From CAZQEZ01 sp964592475 (GTDB lineage Bacteria; Bacteroidota; Bacteroidia; Cytophagales; Cyclobacteriaceae), in the NCBI GenBank assembly GCA_964592475.1, contig CAZQEZ010000068.1, positions 1 through 23,793 of the forward strand: a stretch of DNA of 23,793 nt, read 5' to 3'. The translations under genes were made by a program, and so were the position numbers. This document shows positions 1-8,874 of this stretch, piece after piece. The notes below the pieces were generated by a model. The model did no database searches. It was not told where the DNA came from and worked only from the letters and a program-made list of their open reading frames with translations. The stretch's first letter is position 1, and each line of letters starts with the position of its first letter.

Positions 1-1573
1 CTGGAAAGAATTTACCGATAGTGTGGCACTGCATTATAAAAATACTTTTGCTGAAGAATCGCAGGAATACAAAGATTCGTGGCGGGGAGCCAATTATTCG
101 CCTAAAGTGGCGCTGCGTATTTTTACCAATATGATAAAAGATGCTGGAGTTACCACAATGAAAGGTTATTTATTGGAAGAAGCTGTTATGCAAGGAGGCG
201 AAATTAATGCATTAAAAGTCAGAAATTTAGAAAATAACCAACTGGAAAAAATAAAAGGCACAATTTTTATCGATGCCAGTTATGAAGGGGATTTGATGGC
301 CATGGCTGGTGAAGAGTATGTATTAGGAGCAGAAAGCCAGGAAAGGTATAACGAAAGCCTGGCTCCCGAAGAATCCAATCCTCATGTGATGTCCTACAAC
401 TTTCGGGTAGCGGTGACCAAAGACCCCGTTAATCGTATCGAGTTTTACCCCCCGGAAGGGTATGACTCTACTGCTTATCCTATTTTGCTTGAGGGGTTTC
501 GCAGTGGCCGATTTTCCAAATTACAGGACGTGATTCAAATCTTGGAAATTCCCAATCACAAGGCAAATTTAAATGACCGCCACTCCTCCGATACGGAGAG
601 TTTCATGCTTTACAATGAAACCGACAGTTGGCCGGAAGCCGGTTATGCCGAAAGACAGGAATTAAAAGCATTGGCAGAATTTAAAGCTAAAAGCTACTTT
701 TACTTTCTCAGTCATGACAAACGGTTGCCGGAAAATGTAAGGGCAGAAATGTCACTCTGGGGTTATCCTAAAGACGAATTTATGGAAAACAATCATTTTC
801 CACCCTGGCTGTACGTGCGCGAAGGAAGAAGGATGATAGGAGAATATGTTTTTACCCAAAAGGATGGCAGACCAGCCGCGGGTAGTGTAAGAGCACCCGC
901 TCATGAGGATGGTGTAGCCATCGGAGATTTTGGCTTCAATAGTCATGGTTCGCACCTGGATAGCAGCGGTCATAAAGCCGGTATGATTAAAGGACAGCCT
1001 ACAGTACCTTACCAGGTGCCTTATCGATGTATACTTCCGAAAAAAACGAAAAACCTGCTGGTACCTGTGGCACTTTCTGCCAGCCGGGTGGGGTATTCCA
1101 CCATTCGTATGGAGCCTGTGTGGACCGCTCTGGGAGAAGCTGCCGGAATGGCAGCGGTAGTAGCGCTGGAAAATGATAAAGCCCCCTGGGAGATTGATGT
1201 TGCTGTTGTTCAAACCAGGCTTCATAATGCCGACGCCAAAACGTTTTATGTTTCCGATGTGCCCCCTTCTTCTCCTTATTTTCATGCTGTACAATTCCTG
1301 GGTAATCGTGGATTTTTTCAGCATCTGTATCCTGATTCGCTCCAGGCAGATGTAGGTGAGCATATTATTAAATATACCTGGCAGGCATTTACCTATCACG
1401 ACGTGATGCCGGAAGTGCCTCTGACAGATGAATTAAAAGCAGAATGGATAAGATTGTCGCAAGAAAAATTTGGTATGGAAATGAAGGACAAGGCAATTGA
1501 AATAGCCGCTGTAAGTGAAACCCGGGGCGAGTTTTTAAAAGCGTTTTATGAAAAGGTTTTAGAAAAACCTTAA
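1..1573 (+). CDS. FAD-dependent oxidoreductase (FAD_oxidored family), 5' end outside window
   Basis: The reading frame is open to the window edge (codons from base 2 read WKEFTDS before the first GTG at 23), so the N-terminus with the FAD-binding Rossmann loop is missing and GTG 23 is not a credible start. What remains (about 523 residues) matches the second oxidoreductase at 11430-13097 block by block: FIDASYEGDLMA, then YVREGRRMIGEYV, then ILPKKTKNLLVPVALSAS and the C-terminal IRMEPVWTALGEAAGMAA, which in this family closes the FAD site. Such proteins are common in Bacteroidota polysaccharide loci and are sometimes mislabelled xanthan lyase; the substrate is unknown. The sulfatase starts 45 bases downstream on the same strand, so co-transcription is likely. 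Family call is firm; reaction is not known. Confidence 0.88.
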   Translation, partial: WKEFTDSVALHYKNTFAEESQEYKDSWRGANYSPKVALRIFTNMIKDAGVTTMKGYLLEEAVMQGGEINALKVRNLENNQLEKIKGTIFIDASYEGDLMAMAGEEYVLGAESQERYNESLAPEESNPHVMSYNFRVAVTKDPVNRIEFYPPEGYDSTAYPILLEGFRSGRFSKLQDVIQILEIPNHKANLNDRHSSDTESFMLYNETDSWPEAGYAERQELKALAEFKAKSYFYFLSHDKRLPENVRAEMSLWGYPKDEFMENNHFPPWLYVREGRRMIGEYVFTQKDGRPAAGSVRAPAHEDGVAIGDFGFNSHGSHLDSSGHKAGMIKGQPTVPYQVPYRCILPKKTKNLLVPVALSASRVGYSTIRMEPVWTALGEAAGMAAVVALENDKAPWEIDVAVVQTRLHNADAKTFYVSDVPPSSPYFHAVQFLGNRGFFQHLYPDSLQADVGEHIIKYTWQAFTYHDVMPEVPLTDELKAEWIRLSQEKFGMEMKDKAIEIAAVSETRGEFLKAFYEKVLEKP

Positions 1574-1618
1574 GAATATTTGTTGAATTTGATAGAGAAA
1601 ATTTAATAACCTAAGATT

Positions 1619-3211
1619 ATGAAAAAAGTATATTTAGTAGCTATTACATGGGTGTTCTTTGCATGCAATTCTCAAACAGATCAACCGGATAACCAGCGCC
1701 CCAATATTTTCTTTGCCCTGGCTGATGACATCAGTTATCCGCACATGGGCGCTTACGGCATGGACTGGATTAAAACACCAGCCTTTGACAGGGTGGCAGC
1801 CGAAGGTTTGTTGTTTACCAATGCTTACACACCAAACTCCAAATGTTCTCCTTCCCGGGCTTCTATTCTCACCGGTAGAAATTCCTGGCAGTTAGAGGCC
1901 GGCGCTAACCATATCGTGAATTGGCCGGAGAAGTATAAAACTTTTACTGATGCTTTAACTAACGCCGGATATCATGTAGGATACACTGGTCGGGGATATG
2001 ATCCGCGCATTAACGGTAAGCAAACCTCGATTGGCGGAAAAGCTTACAACCAGCTAAAGCATGAAACTCCTACCAGCCATATGAGCAACATTGACTATGT
2101 TGCTAACTTTGATGCTTTTTTAGCAGAACGGCAAGATGACCAGCCTTTCTTTTTCTGGTATTCCGCCTCCGAAGCACATCGCCGCTATGAATTTAAATCA
2201 GGTGCTCAACTGGGTGGAAAAGACCCGTCACAAATCAAAGAAGTGCCAGCCTTCTGGCCTGATAATGATACGGTGCGACATGATATGCTGGATTATGCTT
2301 TTGAAATTGAATATTTCGACCAGCAGCTGGCTAAGATGATAGAGCAGATTGAGTCCAAGGGTGAATTGGACAATACCCTGATAATTGTGACAGCCGATAA
2401 TGGTATGCCTTCTCCACGCATCAAAGGGCAGGCTTATGAAATCAGTAACCATATGCCACTGGCCATCATGTGGGGAAAAGGCATCAAAAATCCGGGCAGG
2501 GTGATTGAAGACTATGTTAACTTCATAGATTTTGCCCCTACTTTTATTGAATTAGCCAATGCAAATGCCGATGAGGCAGGCATGTTTCCCATTACCGGTA
2601 AAAGCCTGACCGGTATTTTTTATTCGGATAAGGTAGGAAATACAGGTTTGGGGCATGATTATGTATTGATAGGTAAAGAACGCCACGATGTAGGCAGACC
2701 CGATGATGTAGGTTATCCGATTCGTGGCCTGGTAAAAGACAATTTTATTTATCTGCATAATTTTGAACCTGACCGCTGGCCGGCAGGAAATCCTGAAACC
2801 GGCTACACGAATACCGATGCTTCTCCTACCAAAACTGTGATTTTAAATAACCGGCGTAGTGGTGAAGAAACAAAGCACTGGCAACTTTGCTTTGGCAAAC
2901 GTCCGCAGGAAGAATTATACAATATCAAAAATGATTTTTACAATGTAAATAACCTGGCAGATGATCCTCAATATGCCAAACTTAAACAGCAAATGAAAGA
3001 GGAACTTTTTACCAAATTAGAAGAAGAAGGAGACCCACGCATGTTTGGCAAAGGTGAAATATTTGAAGAATATCCCTATGCCCGTGAAAACAGTCGTAAT
3101 TTTTATCCCCGATTTATGCGTGGCGATACTACCCTGCTCTGGCGTTGGGTAGATTCTACCGATGTAGAGTGGGATAAAGTGAACAGCATTAGAAGTAGTG
3201 GTAATTATTAA
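1619..3211 (+). CDS. Secreted sulfatase (family S1, formylglycine type), lipoprotein
   Basis: A 530-residue arylsulfatase-fold hydrolase that would remove sulfate esters or N-sulfate from a glycan. The N-terminus is a lipoprotein signal with Cys16 (FFAC), predicting membrane anchoring outside the cytoplasm. Catalytic features are visible: metal-binding DD at 36-37 (ALADD), the modification motif C-x-P-x-R at Cys76-Arg80 (CSPSRASILTGR), where Cys is converted to formylglycine by a sulfatase-maturing enzyme, and TADNG near residue 260 for the second pair of metal ligands. Length and all core motifs are normal, so it should be active. The layout around CSPSR recalls N-sulfoglucosamine sulfohydrolase-like members, but substrate cannot be set by eye. 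The maturation enzyme is not in the window. It lies 45 bases after the FAD oxidoreductase. Confidence 0.93.
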   Translation: MKKVYLVAITWVFFACNSQTDQPDNQRPNIFFALADDISYPHMGAYGMDWIKTPAFDRVAAEGLLFTNAYTPNSKCSPSRASILTGRNSWQLEAGANHIVNWPEKYKTFTDALTNAGYHVGYTGRGYDPRINGKQTSIGGKAYNQLKHETPTSHMSNIDYVANFDAFLAERQDDQPFFFWYSASEAHRRYEFKSGAQLGGKDPSQIKEVPAFWPDNDTVRHDMLDYAFEIEYFDQQLAKMIEQIESKGELDNTLIIVTADNGMPSPRIKGQAYEISNHMPLAIMWGKGIKNPGRVIEDYVNFIDFAPTFIELANANADEAGMFPITGKSLTGIFYSDKVGNTGLGHDYVLIGKERHDVGRPDDVGYPIRGLVKDNFIYLHNFEPDRWPAGNPETGYTNTDASPTKTVILNNRRSGEETKHWQLCFGKRPQEELYNIKNDFYNVNNLADDPQYAKLKQQMKEELFTKLEEEGDPRMFGKGEIFEEYPYARENSRNFYPRFMRGDTTLLWRWVDSTDVEWDKVNSIRSSGNY

Positions 3212-3387
3212 CCTAATTCAATAATGGAAGCTAAATAGTTCATTAGTTGTTCAGAAGGTCGGAATCATCCAGGAGCAACAGGTTTGAAAGAAAAACTATT
3301 CCTTGTATTTTGTTTATCTTTACAGGTAATATTAATGATTAAGAGCTTTAAATAGGCACAAGTAGTGATTTAATAAAAATTTTAAAA

Positions 3388-3587
3388 ATGATCATTGAAA
3401 GAACAGATAAAGAAATTCTGATCAGGATTCCTAATACAGTTGATTTAGAAGGAGCCCAGAGAATAATTGATTACATTAATTATCAGTTACCTCAAGTTCA
3501 AAAGCCACACAAGAAGATGCTGATGATTTAGCAAATGAAATAAACCTGTCCTGGTGGAAAAAAAATAAAGATTCTTTTTTGGAATGA
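3388..3587 (+). pseudogene. Frameshifted antitoxin of a PIN-type toxin-antitoxin pair
   Basis: From ATG 3388 the frame reads MIIERTDKEILIRIPNTVDL and on to IIDYINY, then meets a stop at 3529. A second frame, entered between about 3480 and 3498, continues SKATQEDADDLANEIN then WWKKNKDSFLE and ends with TGA 3585-3587. Joined, they make a protein of about 66 residues typical of small antitoxins found ahead of PIN toxins in Bacteroidota. The change fits loss of one base or gain of two. The stop overlaps the start of the PIN remnant (ATGA), the usual coupling of such pairs. The flanks (3212-3387 and 3769-3931) hold no gene that I can see. Confidence 0.72.
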
Positions 3588-3768
3588 TTGTAGTAATCGA
3601 TTCTAACATTGTTTTCAGTGCGATATTAAATACAAATAGTTTAATAGGAGATTTAATTCTTAATTCTCAAGAATAAATGGACTTAGAGCTAAAGGCTATA
3701 AAAATGTACTCTCTACAGAAGAACTACTTAAGTTACGCTTTGCATTAGAAAAAAAGAAGAACAAATAA
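3584..3768 (+). pseudogene. PIN-domain toxin remnant with internal deletion
   Basis: ATG 3584 opens MIVVIDSNIVFSAILNTN, the first strand and first catalytic Asp (residue 6) of a PIN-domain ribonuclease, but stops after 30 residues (TAA 3674-3676). In another frame, 3676-3768 encodes NGLRAKGYKNVLSTEELLKL and a basic tail, which is the usual C-terminus of the same family. An intact relative has about 135-145 residues, so some 80-90 residues with the remaining acidic active-site residues are gone. The product cannot be an active nuclease. Together with the broken antitoxin it marks a dead toxin-antitoxin module between the sulfatase and the alpha-galactosidase. Confidence 0.72.
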
Positions 3769-3931
3769 TATGAAAATTTTTTAAAAAAGCCATTTTTATC
3801 TTTTTTAAGATTGAATAGATAATCTATTTGATATTAATGCATTAACTTGTTTGGTCTAGGGCAAAAGCTCATCAATAGCAACAGCTAAATAATTTCTATA
3901 ATTAATGGACAAATCTTAATAATACCTTATT

Positions 3932-5884
3932 ATGAAACTATTAATTTCCATTACTCTTACATTTTTTATTCATGTTACCCTTTGTGCACAAAACACCCGC
4001 ACCATCTGGCTGGACGAACTCGACATCAGCAAGGTAACCCAGGACAGAAGCGAATCCAAGCGAAATTTAAATACAGAAGGTGGTCCTATTTCTATGGGTG
4101 GAAAGAACTATGAAAGAGGCCTTGGTACTCATGCCAGCAGCACATTTTACATCAGGCTCAACGGGGGCACTGAAAAGTTCAGCGCGGTGGTGGGACTGGA
4201 TGACGCGGTGCGGCATTTGGAAGGTTCGCCCCAGGAATTTATGGTAATTGGCGATGATAAAATCCTCTGGCGCAGTGGCCTGATGGGTCAGGTGGATTAT
4301 CCAAAGGAATGTGATGTTGACCTGAGCGGGGTAGACGTACTGCTACTGATGGTAAGGCATGGCAAAGGCAAATTTCGCGGAGTGGTCAACTGGGCCGATG
4401 CTAAGTTTAAGGTCTCTGGCCAGCGACCTGAAGCCTTTACTCCGGAAGGTAAAGCACCCTATTTGCTTACACCTCAAGTCGGTGATAAGCCAAAAATCAA
4501 CGGGCCATCTGTATTTGGTGTACGGCCTGGTGCACCGTTTTTTTATAAAATACCTGCTACCGGTAAGGCACCGCTTAGCTATAGTGTAGATAATTTGCCG
4601 GCAGGCTTACAGGTAAATCAAACCAATGGATTAATTACCGGCACCATCAGCCAGGCAGGCGAATACCCGGTAACCTTGCTGGTGAAAAATAAAAAAGGAA
4701 AAGACAGTAAGCCTTTCACAATTAAAGTAGGGGAGACCATCGCCCTCACACCGCCCATGGGCTGGAACAACTGGAATGCTTACGGCAAAAATTTCGACGA
4801 AAAAATCATTCGGGAAACGGCCCGTGCCTTTGTGGAGCATGGATTAATTGACCACGGCTGGACCTATGTGAACATGGACGACGGCTGGCAGGGGGAAAGA
4901 GGCGGAAAGTACAATGCCATTCTGGCCAATGAAAAATTTTCTGACATGAAAAAAATTACTGATGACATACATGTCATGGGTTTGAAGGTAGGCATTTACT
5001 CTACCCCCTGGAAGCTGAGCTACGCGGGCTACATCGGCAGTTCGGCCGATACTCCGGATGGTCAATACCCTTACGAATACAACGAGTTCCAGAGCCGGTT
5101 TGGCGTATTTCCTTTTGAAGAAGCTGATGCCAAACAGTGGGCAGACTGGGGCATCGACTACATGAAGTACGACTGGCACCCCAACGATGTGGCTCATACT
5201 GCAGTGATGAATGAGGCCTTACGCCAATCAGGACGTGATATCTACTTCAGTTTGTCCAATTCGTCGCCCTTTTCAGAAATAGAAGAATTGAGCAAGCATG
5301 CCAATTCCTGGCGAACCACCGGCGATATCATCGATACCTGGGGTTCGGTGTATTCCATCGTGCAGCAAATGGACCGCTGGCAGCAATACAGCCGGCCCGG
5401 CCACTGGAACGATGCCGATATGCTGGTGGTAGGCTGGCTGGGCGGCGGCCATGGCAATCTGCACTATACCCGGCTTACACCCACTGAACAATACACTCAC
5501 ATTAGCCTATGGGCCATGTTTGCCTCACCCATGCTGCTGGGTTGCGACCTTACCCGCCTGGATGATTTCACCGTCAACCTGCTGACCAATGATGAAGTGT
5601 TGGCCATCAACCAGGACCCCTTGGGTGCCGGAGTCGGCAGGGTTTATCAAAATGAGCTGGTGGAAATCTGGAGCAAAGAATTAGCCGATGGCAGCAAAGC
5701 AGTGGTTTTATGTAATTTCGGCCTCAACCCCAGGGAAGTGAAGCTGGACTGGGAGATGCTGGGCATTGAAGGTGAAAAAATTTTGCGTGACGTATGGCGG
5801 CATAAGAATATTGGTAAGTTTGAGGGTGAGTTTTCGGCGCAAGTGCCCGGCCATGGAGTATTGTTTTTAAAAATAATGGAATAA
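3932..5884 (+). CDS. Secreted GH27 alpha-galactosidase with NPCBM and Ig-like modules
   Basis: A 650-residue exo-acting glycosidase expected to release terminal alpha-D-galactose (alternatives in GH27: alpha-N-acetylgalactosamine or beta-L-arabinopyranose). The signal peptide ends near LCAQ (residue 19). Modules in order: NPCBM-type carbohydrate-binding domain about 22-158 (GGKNYERGLGTHASS), a putative Ig domain about 175-268 (LPAGLQVNQTNGLITGT), the GH27 barrel from about 272 (TPPMGWNNWNAYG, MDDGW near 315), and a C-terminal beta domain. The nucleophile should be Asp414 in YMKYDW and the acid/base Asp465 in RTTGD; both are present. GH43 begins 4 bases after the stop, so the two genes are one transcript. 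It is richer in G+C than the flanking non-coding DNA. Confidence 0.94.
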   Translation: MKLLISITLTFFIHVTLCAQNTRTIWLDELDISKVTQDRSESKRNLNTEGGPISMGGKNYERGLGTHASSTFYIRLNGGTEKFSAVVGLDDAVRHLEGSPQEFMVIGDDKILWRSGLMGQVDYPKECDVDLSGVDVLLLMVRHGKGKFRGVVNWADAKFKVSGQRPEAFTPEGKAPYLLTPQVGDKPKINGPSVFGVRPGAPFFYKIPATGKAPLSYSVDNLPAGLQVNQTNGLITGTISQAGEYPVTLLVKNKKGKDSKPFTIKVGETIALTPPMGWNNWNAYGKNFDEKIIRETARAFVEHGLIDHGWTYVNMDDGWQGERGGKYNAILANEKFSDMKKITDDIHVMGLKVGIYSTPWKLSYAGYIGSSADTPDGQYPYEYNEFQSRFGVFPFEEADAKQWADWGIDYMKYDWHPNDVAHTAVMNEALRQSGRDIYFSLSNSSPFSEIEELSKHANSWRTTGDIIDTWGSVYSIVQQMDRWQQYSRPGHWNDADMLVVGWLGGGHGNLHYTRLTPTEQYTHISLWAMFASPMLLGCDLTRLDDFTVNLLTNDEVLAINQDPLGAGVGRVYQNELVEIWSKELADGSKAVVLCNFGLNPREVKLDWEMLGIEGEKILRDVWRHKNIGKFEGEFSAQVPGHGVLFLKIME

Positions 5885-5888
5885 GAAA

Positions 5889-7523
5889 ATGAGAAATATT
5901 TACCGATTACTAGTTGTTTTGTTTTTTTGCACAAATCTCTTGCATGCGCAAACCTACACTTACACCAATCCAGTCATCTCCGGGTTCAATCCCGATCCAT
6001 CAGTTGTGCGGGTAGGAGAGGATTACTACCTGGTTACCAGCTCCTTTTGCTATTTTCCGGGATTTCCCATTTACCACAGCAAAAACCTGGTGGATTGGGA
6101 ATTGATTGGCTACGGCTTGCATCGTAGAGAACAGATCGACCTGCATGAAACCAAAATCTGGAGCGGTATTTATGCACCCACCATCCGCTACCATCAGGGT
6201 AAATTTTACATCATTACCACCAACACCAAACATGGTCGTAATTTCATCATCACTGCGGAAAATCCTGCAGGTCCCTGGTCCGACCCGGTGACAGTACCCA
6301 TAGACGGTTATGATCCATCCCTTTATTTCGAAGGGGACAAGGCGCTGGTTACCTGGACAGGCGATTACAAGGAAAGTCACGGGATATTGCAGGCAGCAGT
6401 AGATGTGGAAAGTGGTAAGTTGCAAAGCGAGCCAAAATTGATTTTTCACGACCCGGAATATTATGGCGCCGAGGGACCGCATTTATACAAAATAGATGGA
6501 CAATATTACCTGCTGATTGCTCATGGTGGTACTGATATGGGCCACCGGGAAAGCATTTTCCGCTCCGATAATGCCTATGGCCCCTTCGAATACAATCCCG
6601 AAAATCCAATCCTGCGTAATACTTTTTACCGAAGTTATACCATTCAGGCGACAGGCCATGCCGAACTTATTGAAGACCATCGCGGTAATTGGTGGATGGC
6701 TTTCCTGGGAATCAGGAATTTTGGTGGATTTTCACAGCAAATAAGCCTGCTGGGAAGGGAAACGCACCTGGCGCCGGTAACCTGGCAAAATGGATGGCCG
6801 GTGATGTACAACCAAGGAAAAATAACCCTGGAAGTTACTACCGATAAACTTTGGCAAAAACCGAAACAGCCAGTAGCCAGTGAAGTGGAGGAGTTTGACC
6901 AAGAAAACCTGGACCTGGAATGGAACTTTATGAATAATCCCGACCCGAAACTTTGGCAATTGCAGTCAGATAAAAGCAGGTTTTTATTAAAAGCCAATCA
7001 GTACAACCTGGACAGCCTGCCGCAGAAAGCACTGGTGATGCGCCGGCAGAAGGATTATTTTTTTGAGGCCGAAACTAAACTTTCCTTCCAGCCGCAGTCA
7101 GCGGATCACGAAGCCGGTTTAACGGTTTTCATGGCTCGCGATTACCATTATGATTTGTTTCTGAGTCAAAGAAGCGGGAAAAAGGTTTTGATAGTTCGTC
7201 GCAAAATAGATGACATCAACCTGGAAGAAAAAGTAATTCCCGTTAAGGGTGAAGAAGTGATTTTAAAAGTAAACGGTGATCCCTGGCAGTATACATTTTC
7301 CTATTTTGATGGAAAAAAGTTTCAGGAATTGGCTACCATGAAAAACTGGTTCATCACCATTCATACCGTAGGAGAATATTATACCGGCTTTACCGGCATG
7401 TATTTGGGCTTGTATGCAGTGGGAGAAGGCAGGGAAGCTGCATTTGATTATTTCAAATACCAGGCCATCCCTACCGATATGAAACGATACAAAATAGCCA
7501 AATTCTGGAAGGAGATAAAATAG
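5889..7523 (+). CDS. Secreted GH43 glycosidase (beta-xylosidase / alpha-L-arabinofuranosidase type)
   Basis: A 544-residue five-bladed-propeller glycosidase that would remove xylose or arabinose units from a polysaccharide. The signal peptide ends at about LLHAQ (residue 21). The three GH43 catalytic carboxylates are all present: Asp36 in FNPDPSVV (base), Asp142 in GYDPSL (pKa modulator) and Glu195 in AEGPHLY (acid). Residues from about 350 form a beta-sandwich domain like the C-terminal domain of XynB-type GH43 enzymes (EEFDQENLDLEWNFMNNP marks its start). The ATG is 4 bases after the GH27 stop. Family is sure; choice between xylosidase and arabinofuranosidase is not. Downstream the AAA+ ATPase gene converges on it with 58 bases between, without a convincing terminator. 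Confidence 0.93.
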   Translation: MRNIYRLLVVLFFCTNLLHAQTYTYTNPVISGFNPDPSVVRVGEDYYLVTSSFCYFPGFPIYHSKNLVDWELIGYGLHRREQIDLHETKIWSGIYAPTIRYHQGKFYIITTNTKHGRNFIITAENPAGPWSDPVTVPIDGYDPSLYFEGDKALVTWTGDYKESHGILQAAVDVESGKLQSEPKLIFHDPEYYGAEGPHLYKIDGQYYLLIAHGGTDMGHRESIFRSDNAYGPFEYNPENPILRNTFYRSYTIQATGHAELIEDHRGNWWMAFLGIRNFGGFSQQISLLGRETHLAPVTWQNGWPVMYNQGKITLEVTTDKLWQKPKQPVASEVEEFDQENLDLEWNFMNNPDPKLWQLQSDKSRFLLKANQYNLDSLPQKALVMRRQKDYFFEAETKLSFQPQSADHEAGLTVFMARDYHYDLFLSQRSGKKVLIVRRKIDDINLEEKVIPVKGEEVILKVNGDPWQYTFSYFDGKKFQELATMKNWFITIHTVGEYYTGFTGMYLGLYAVGEGREAAFDYFKYQAIPTDMKRYKIAKFWKEIK

Positions 7524-7581
7524 TAAGGTTGATTTCCGAGGTTCGGAAGGCGGTAATGCCTGGATATTAAAAGGAGCTGTT

Positions 7582-8766
7582 TCAATATAAAAACCCAAAT
7601 AGCCAAAGTGGGATTTTATTATCAACACCACCTTTGATATCATCTGCAGCAATGAATGCATTGGGTATTCCCTTTATTTGAGTTGCTATTTTTGAAGCAC
7701 CACCTATTTCAAAAGTGTAAATATCATCCAACATAAAGTCGCCGTATCTGGAAGAAGTTATATTATGTTTTACCTCTGTTTGGCTGAAGAAAAAAGTTTC
7801 TCTAAGATTTCCTGTATCAGGAAGATTATTTGACAAAACCCAGCTTAGGTTAGGATTTTGCAAATATATTTTTTCAGGTTTTTGCAGAAAGCTTATTCCT
7901 TTAGTGTCCTGCCTTAATAAAGATATGATTCGTGCTTGTGAAAGCAAATCCAGTATTTTAAGCACAGTATTCCTGGTTACATTTAATTTTTCAGCCAGTT
8001 TGGAAATGTTGGGAGTAAAAGGTACGGATTGCCCAATGATAAAAAGTAGTTTTTTCATATTCCTTACAGTTGAGAATGATAATTCTTCAAATGGGGCAAT
8101 GTCTATGTCAAGGACCAAATTGATGGTTTCTCTTAATTTTTGGCTATATACTTTTTTACCTTCTTTAAAAAATGGATAATAACCAACCCTGATGAATTCC
8201 TGAAAATTTTTTAGCACATCTATTTCATCATTTATTTGTGTGGCAATTTCACTGTGATTAGTAAGTATATCCTCTAACTTCACAGGATCTTGTAAATAAT
8301 TATGTTCCAATTGCAAAAACTCTCTGAAGGATAATCCCGGAAGATAATAGCTGACTAATCTTCTGGAAAGATCTGCATTACCTTTATTAATTTCAAGAAT
8401 AGAAGATCCTGTTGCTATAATTTTTATTTCCGGATAATTGTCATAAATATTTTTCAAATCTTTAGACCAATGCAGGTACCGGTGAATTTCATCTAAAAAG
8501 AAATGTCTGTATCCATCCTCATAAAATTCTTCAATGGTGTCTGCCAGCCGGAAGGTTTCAAAGTAAATATCATCCAGGCTAAAATAGATGCATTTTTCCT
8601 GTAGGGTTTTTGCTTTTTGTAATAATAAAGTGGTTTTGCCGGAACCTCTGTGTCCTTTGATTAGAATCAAGGGCAGTTGCCAATCAATTATTTGGGACAG
8701 AGATCTCTCGAAATCTGTTTTAACCGAACCAATCTTTTTCTCCGATAATTTTTTAAGCTTATCCAT
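7582..8766 (-). CDS. AAA+ ATPase with winged-helix and nuclease-like C-terminal region (copy 1)
   Basis: A P-loop ATPase of 394 residues from ATG 8766 (MDKLKKLSEKK); the in-frame ATG at 8820 lies upstream of the promoter-like box and inside the inverted repeat, so it is less likely. Walker A is GHRGSGKT at 38-45, Walker B HFFLDE at 88-93, and TGSS at 119-122 resembles sensor 1. A winged-helix-like segment follows (NISKLAEKLNVTRNTVLKIL). The end, GDFMLDDIYTFEIGG, resembles the degenerate PD-(D/E)XK nuclease core of DUF4143-type ATPases. It is paralogous to the protein at 10090-11283; both end in PLWLFGFLY. Genes of this kind are multi-copy in Bacteroidota and their role is not established. It is the only - strand gene among the sugar genes. 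Confidence 0.85.
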   Translation of the reverse strand: MDKLKKLSEKKIGSVKTDFERSLSQIIDWQLPLILIKGHRGSGKTTLLLQKAKTLQEKCIYFSLDDIYFETFRLADTIEEFYEDGYRHFFLDEIHRYLHWSKDLKNIYDNYPEIKIIATGSSILEINKGNADLSRRLVSYYLPGLSFREFLQLEHNYLQDPVKLEDILTNHSEIATQINDEIDVLKNFQEFIRVGYYPFFKEGKKVYSQKLRETINLVLDIDIAPFEELSFSTVRNMKKLLFIIGQSVPFTPNISKLAEKLNVTRNTVLKILDLLSQARIISLLRQDTKGISFLQKPEKIYLQNPNLSWVLSNNLPDTGNLRETFFFSQTEVKHNITSSRYGDFMLDDIYTFEIGGASKIATQIKGIPNAFIAADDIKGGVDNKIPLWLFGFLY

Positions 8767-8785
8767 ATTTGTTTTCTCTAAAGTA

Positions 8786-8817
8786 CAAAAATATAAATTG
8801 TTTTTTACAAAAAACAA
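8786..8817 (-). promoter_or_regulatory. Bacteroidota-type promoter of AAA+ ATPase copy 1
   Basis: Read on the - strand, TTG at 8817-8815 is followed after 21 bases by TATTTTTG at 8793-8786, matching the phylum's TTG / TAnnTTTG pattern with acceptable spacing. The ATG at 8766 follows 19 bases after the box, giving a very short leader. The promoter lies within or beside the inverted repeat at 8795-8849. Confidence 0.5.
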
Positions 8818-8849
8818 CATAAAAAAATGTTTTATGTAAAAAACAATTT
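8795..8849. repeat. Perfect 15-base inverted repeat at the AAA+ ATPase copy 1 promoter
   Basis: The left arm AAATTGTTTTTTACA (8795-8809) and the right arm TGTAAAAAACAATTT (8835-8849) are exact reverse complements with 25 bases between. Inside, AACAT (8816-8820) and ATGTT (8827-8831) form a second small pair. TTGTTTTTT-AC-AAAAAACAA (8798-8817) is itself a palindrome, so the nonamer AAAAAACAA occurs three times, once inverted. The position over the -33 region suggests an operator; a cruciform is the alternative. Confidence 0.7.
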
Positions 8850-8874
8850 GGCTATGATGTCTTTTTGCTTAATT

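Noticed and set aside
752..1399. Long - strand open frame of 215 codons
   Set aside because: It is a shadow of the FAD oxidoreductase, whose conserved motifs lie in the + frame.
4844..5197. - strand open frame of 117 codons inside the GH27 gene
   Set aside because: It is antisense to the catalytic domain and has no start context or domain of its own.
8767..8820. Upstream ATG extending the first ATPase by 18 residues
   Set aside because: It would put the start inside the inverted repeat and upstream of the promoter box; the paralogue begins at the equivalent of the downstream ATG.
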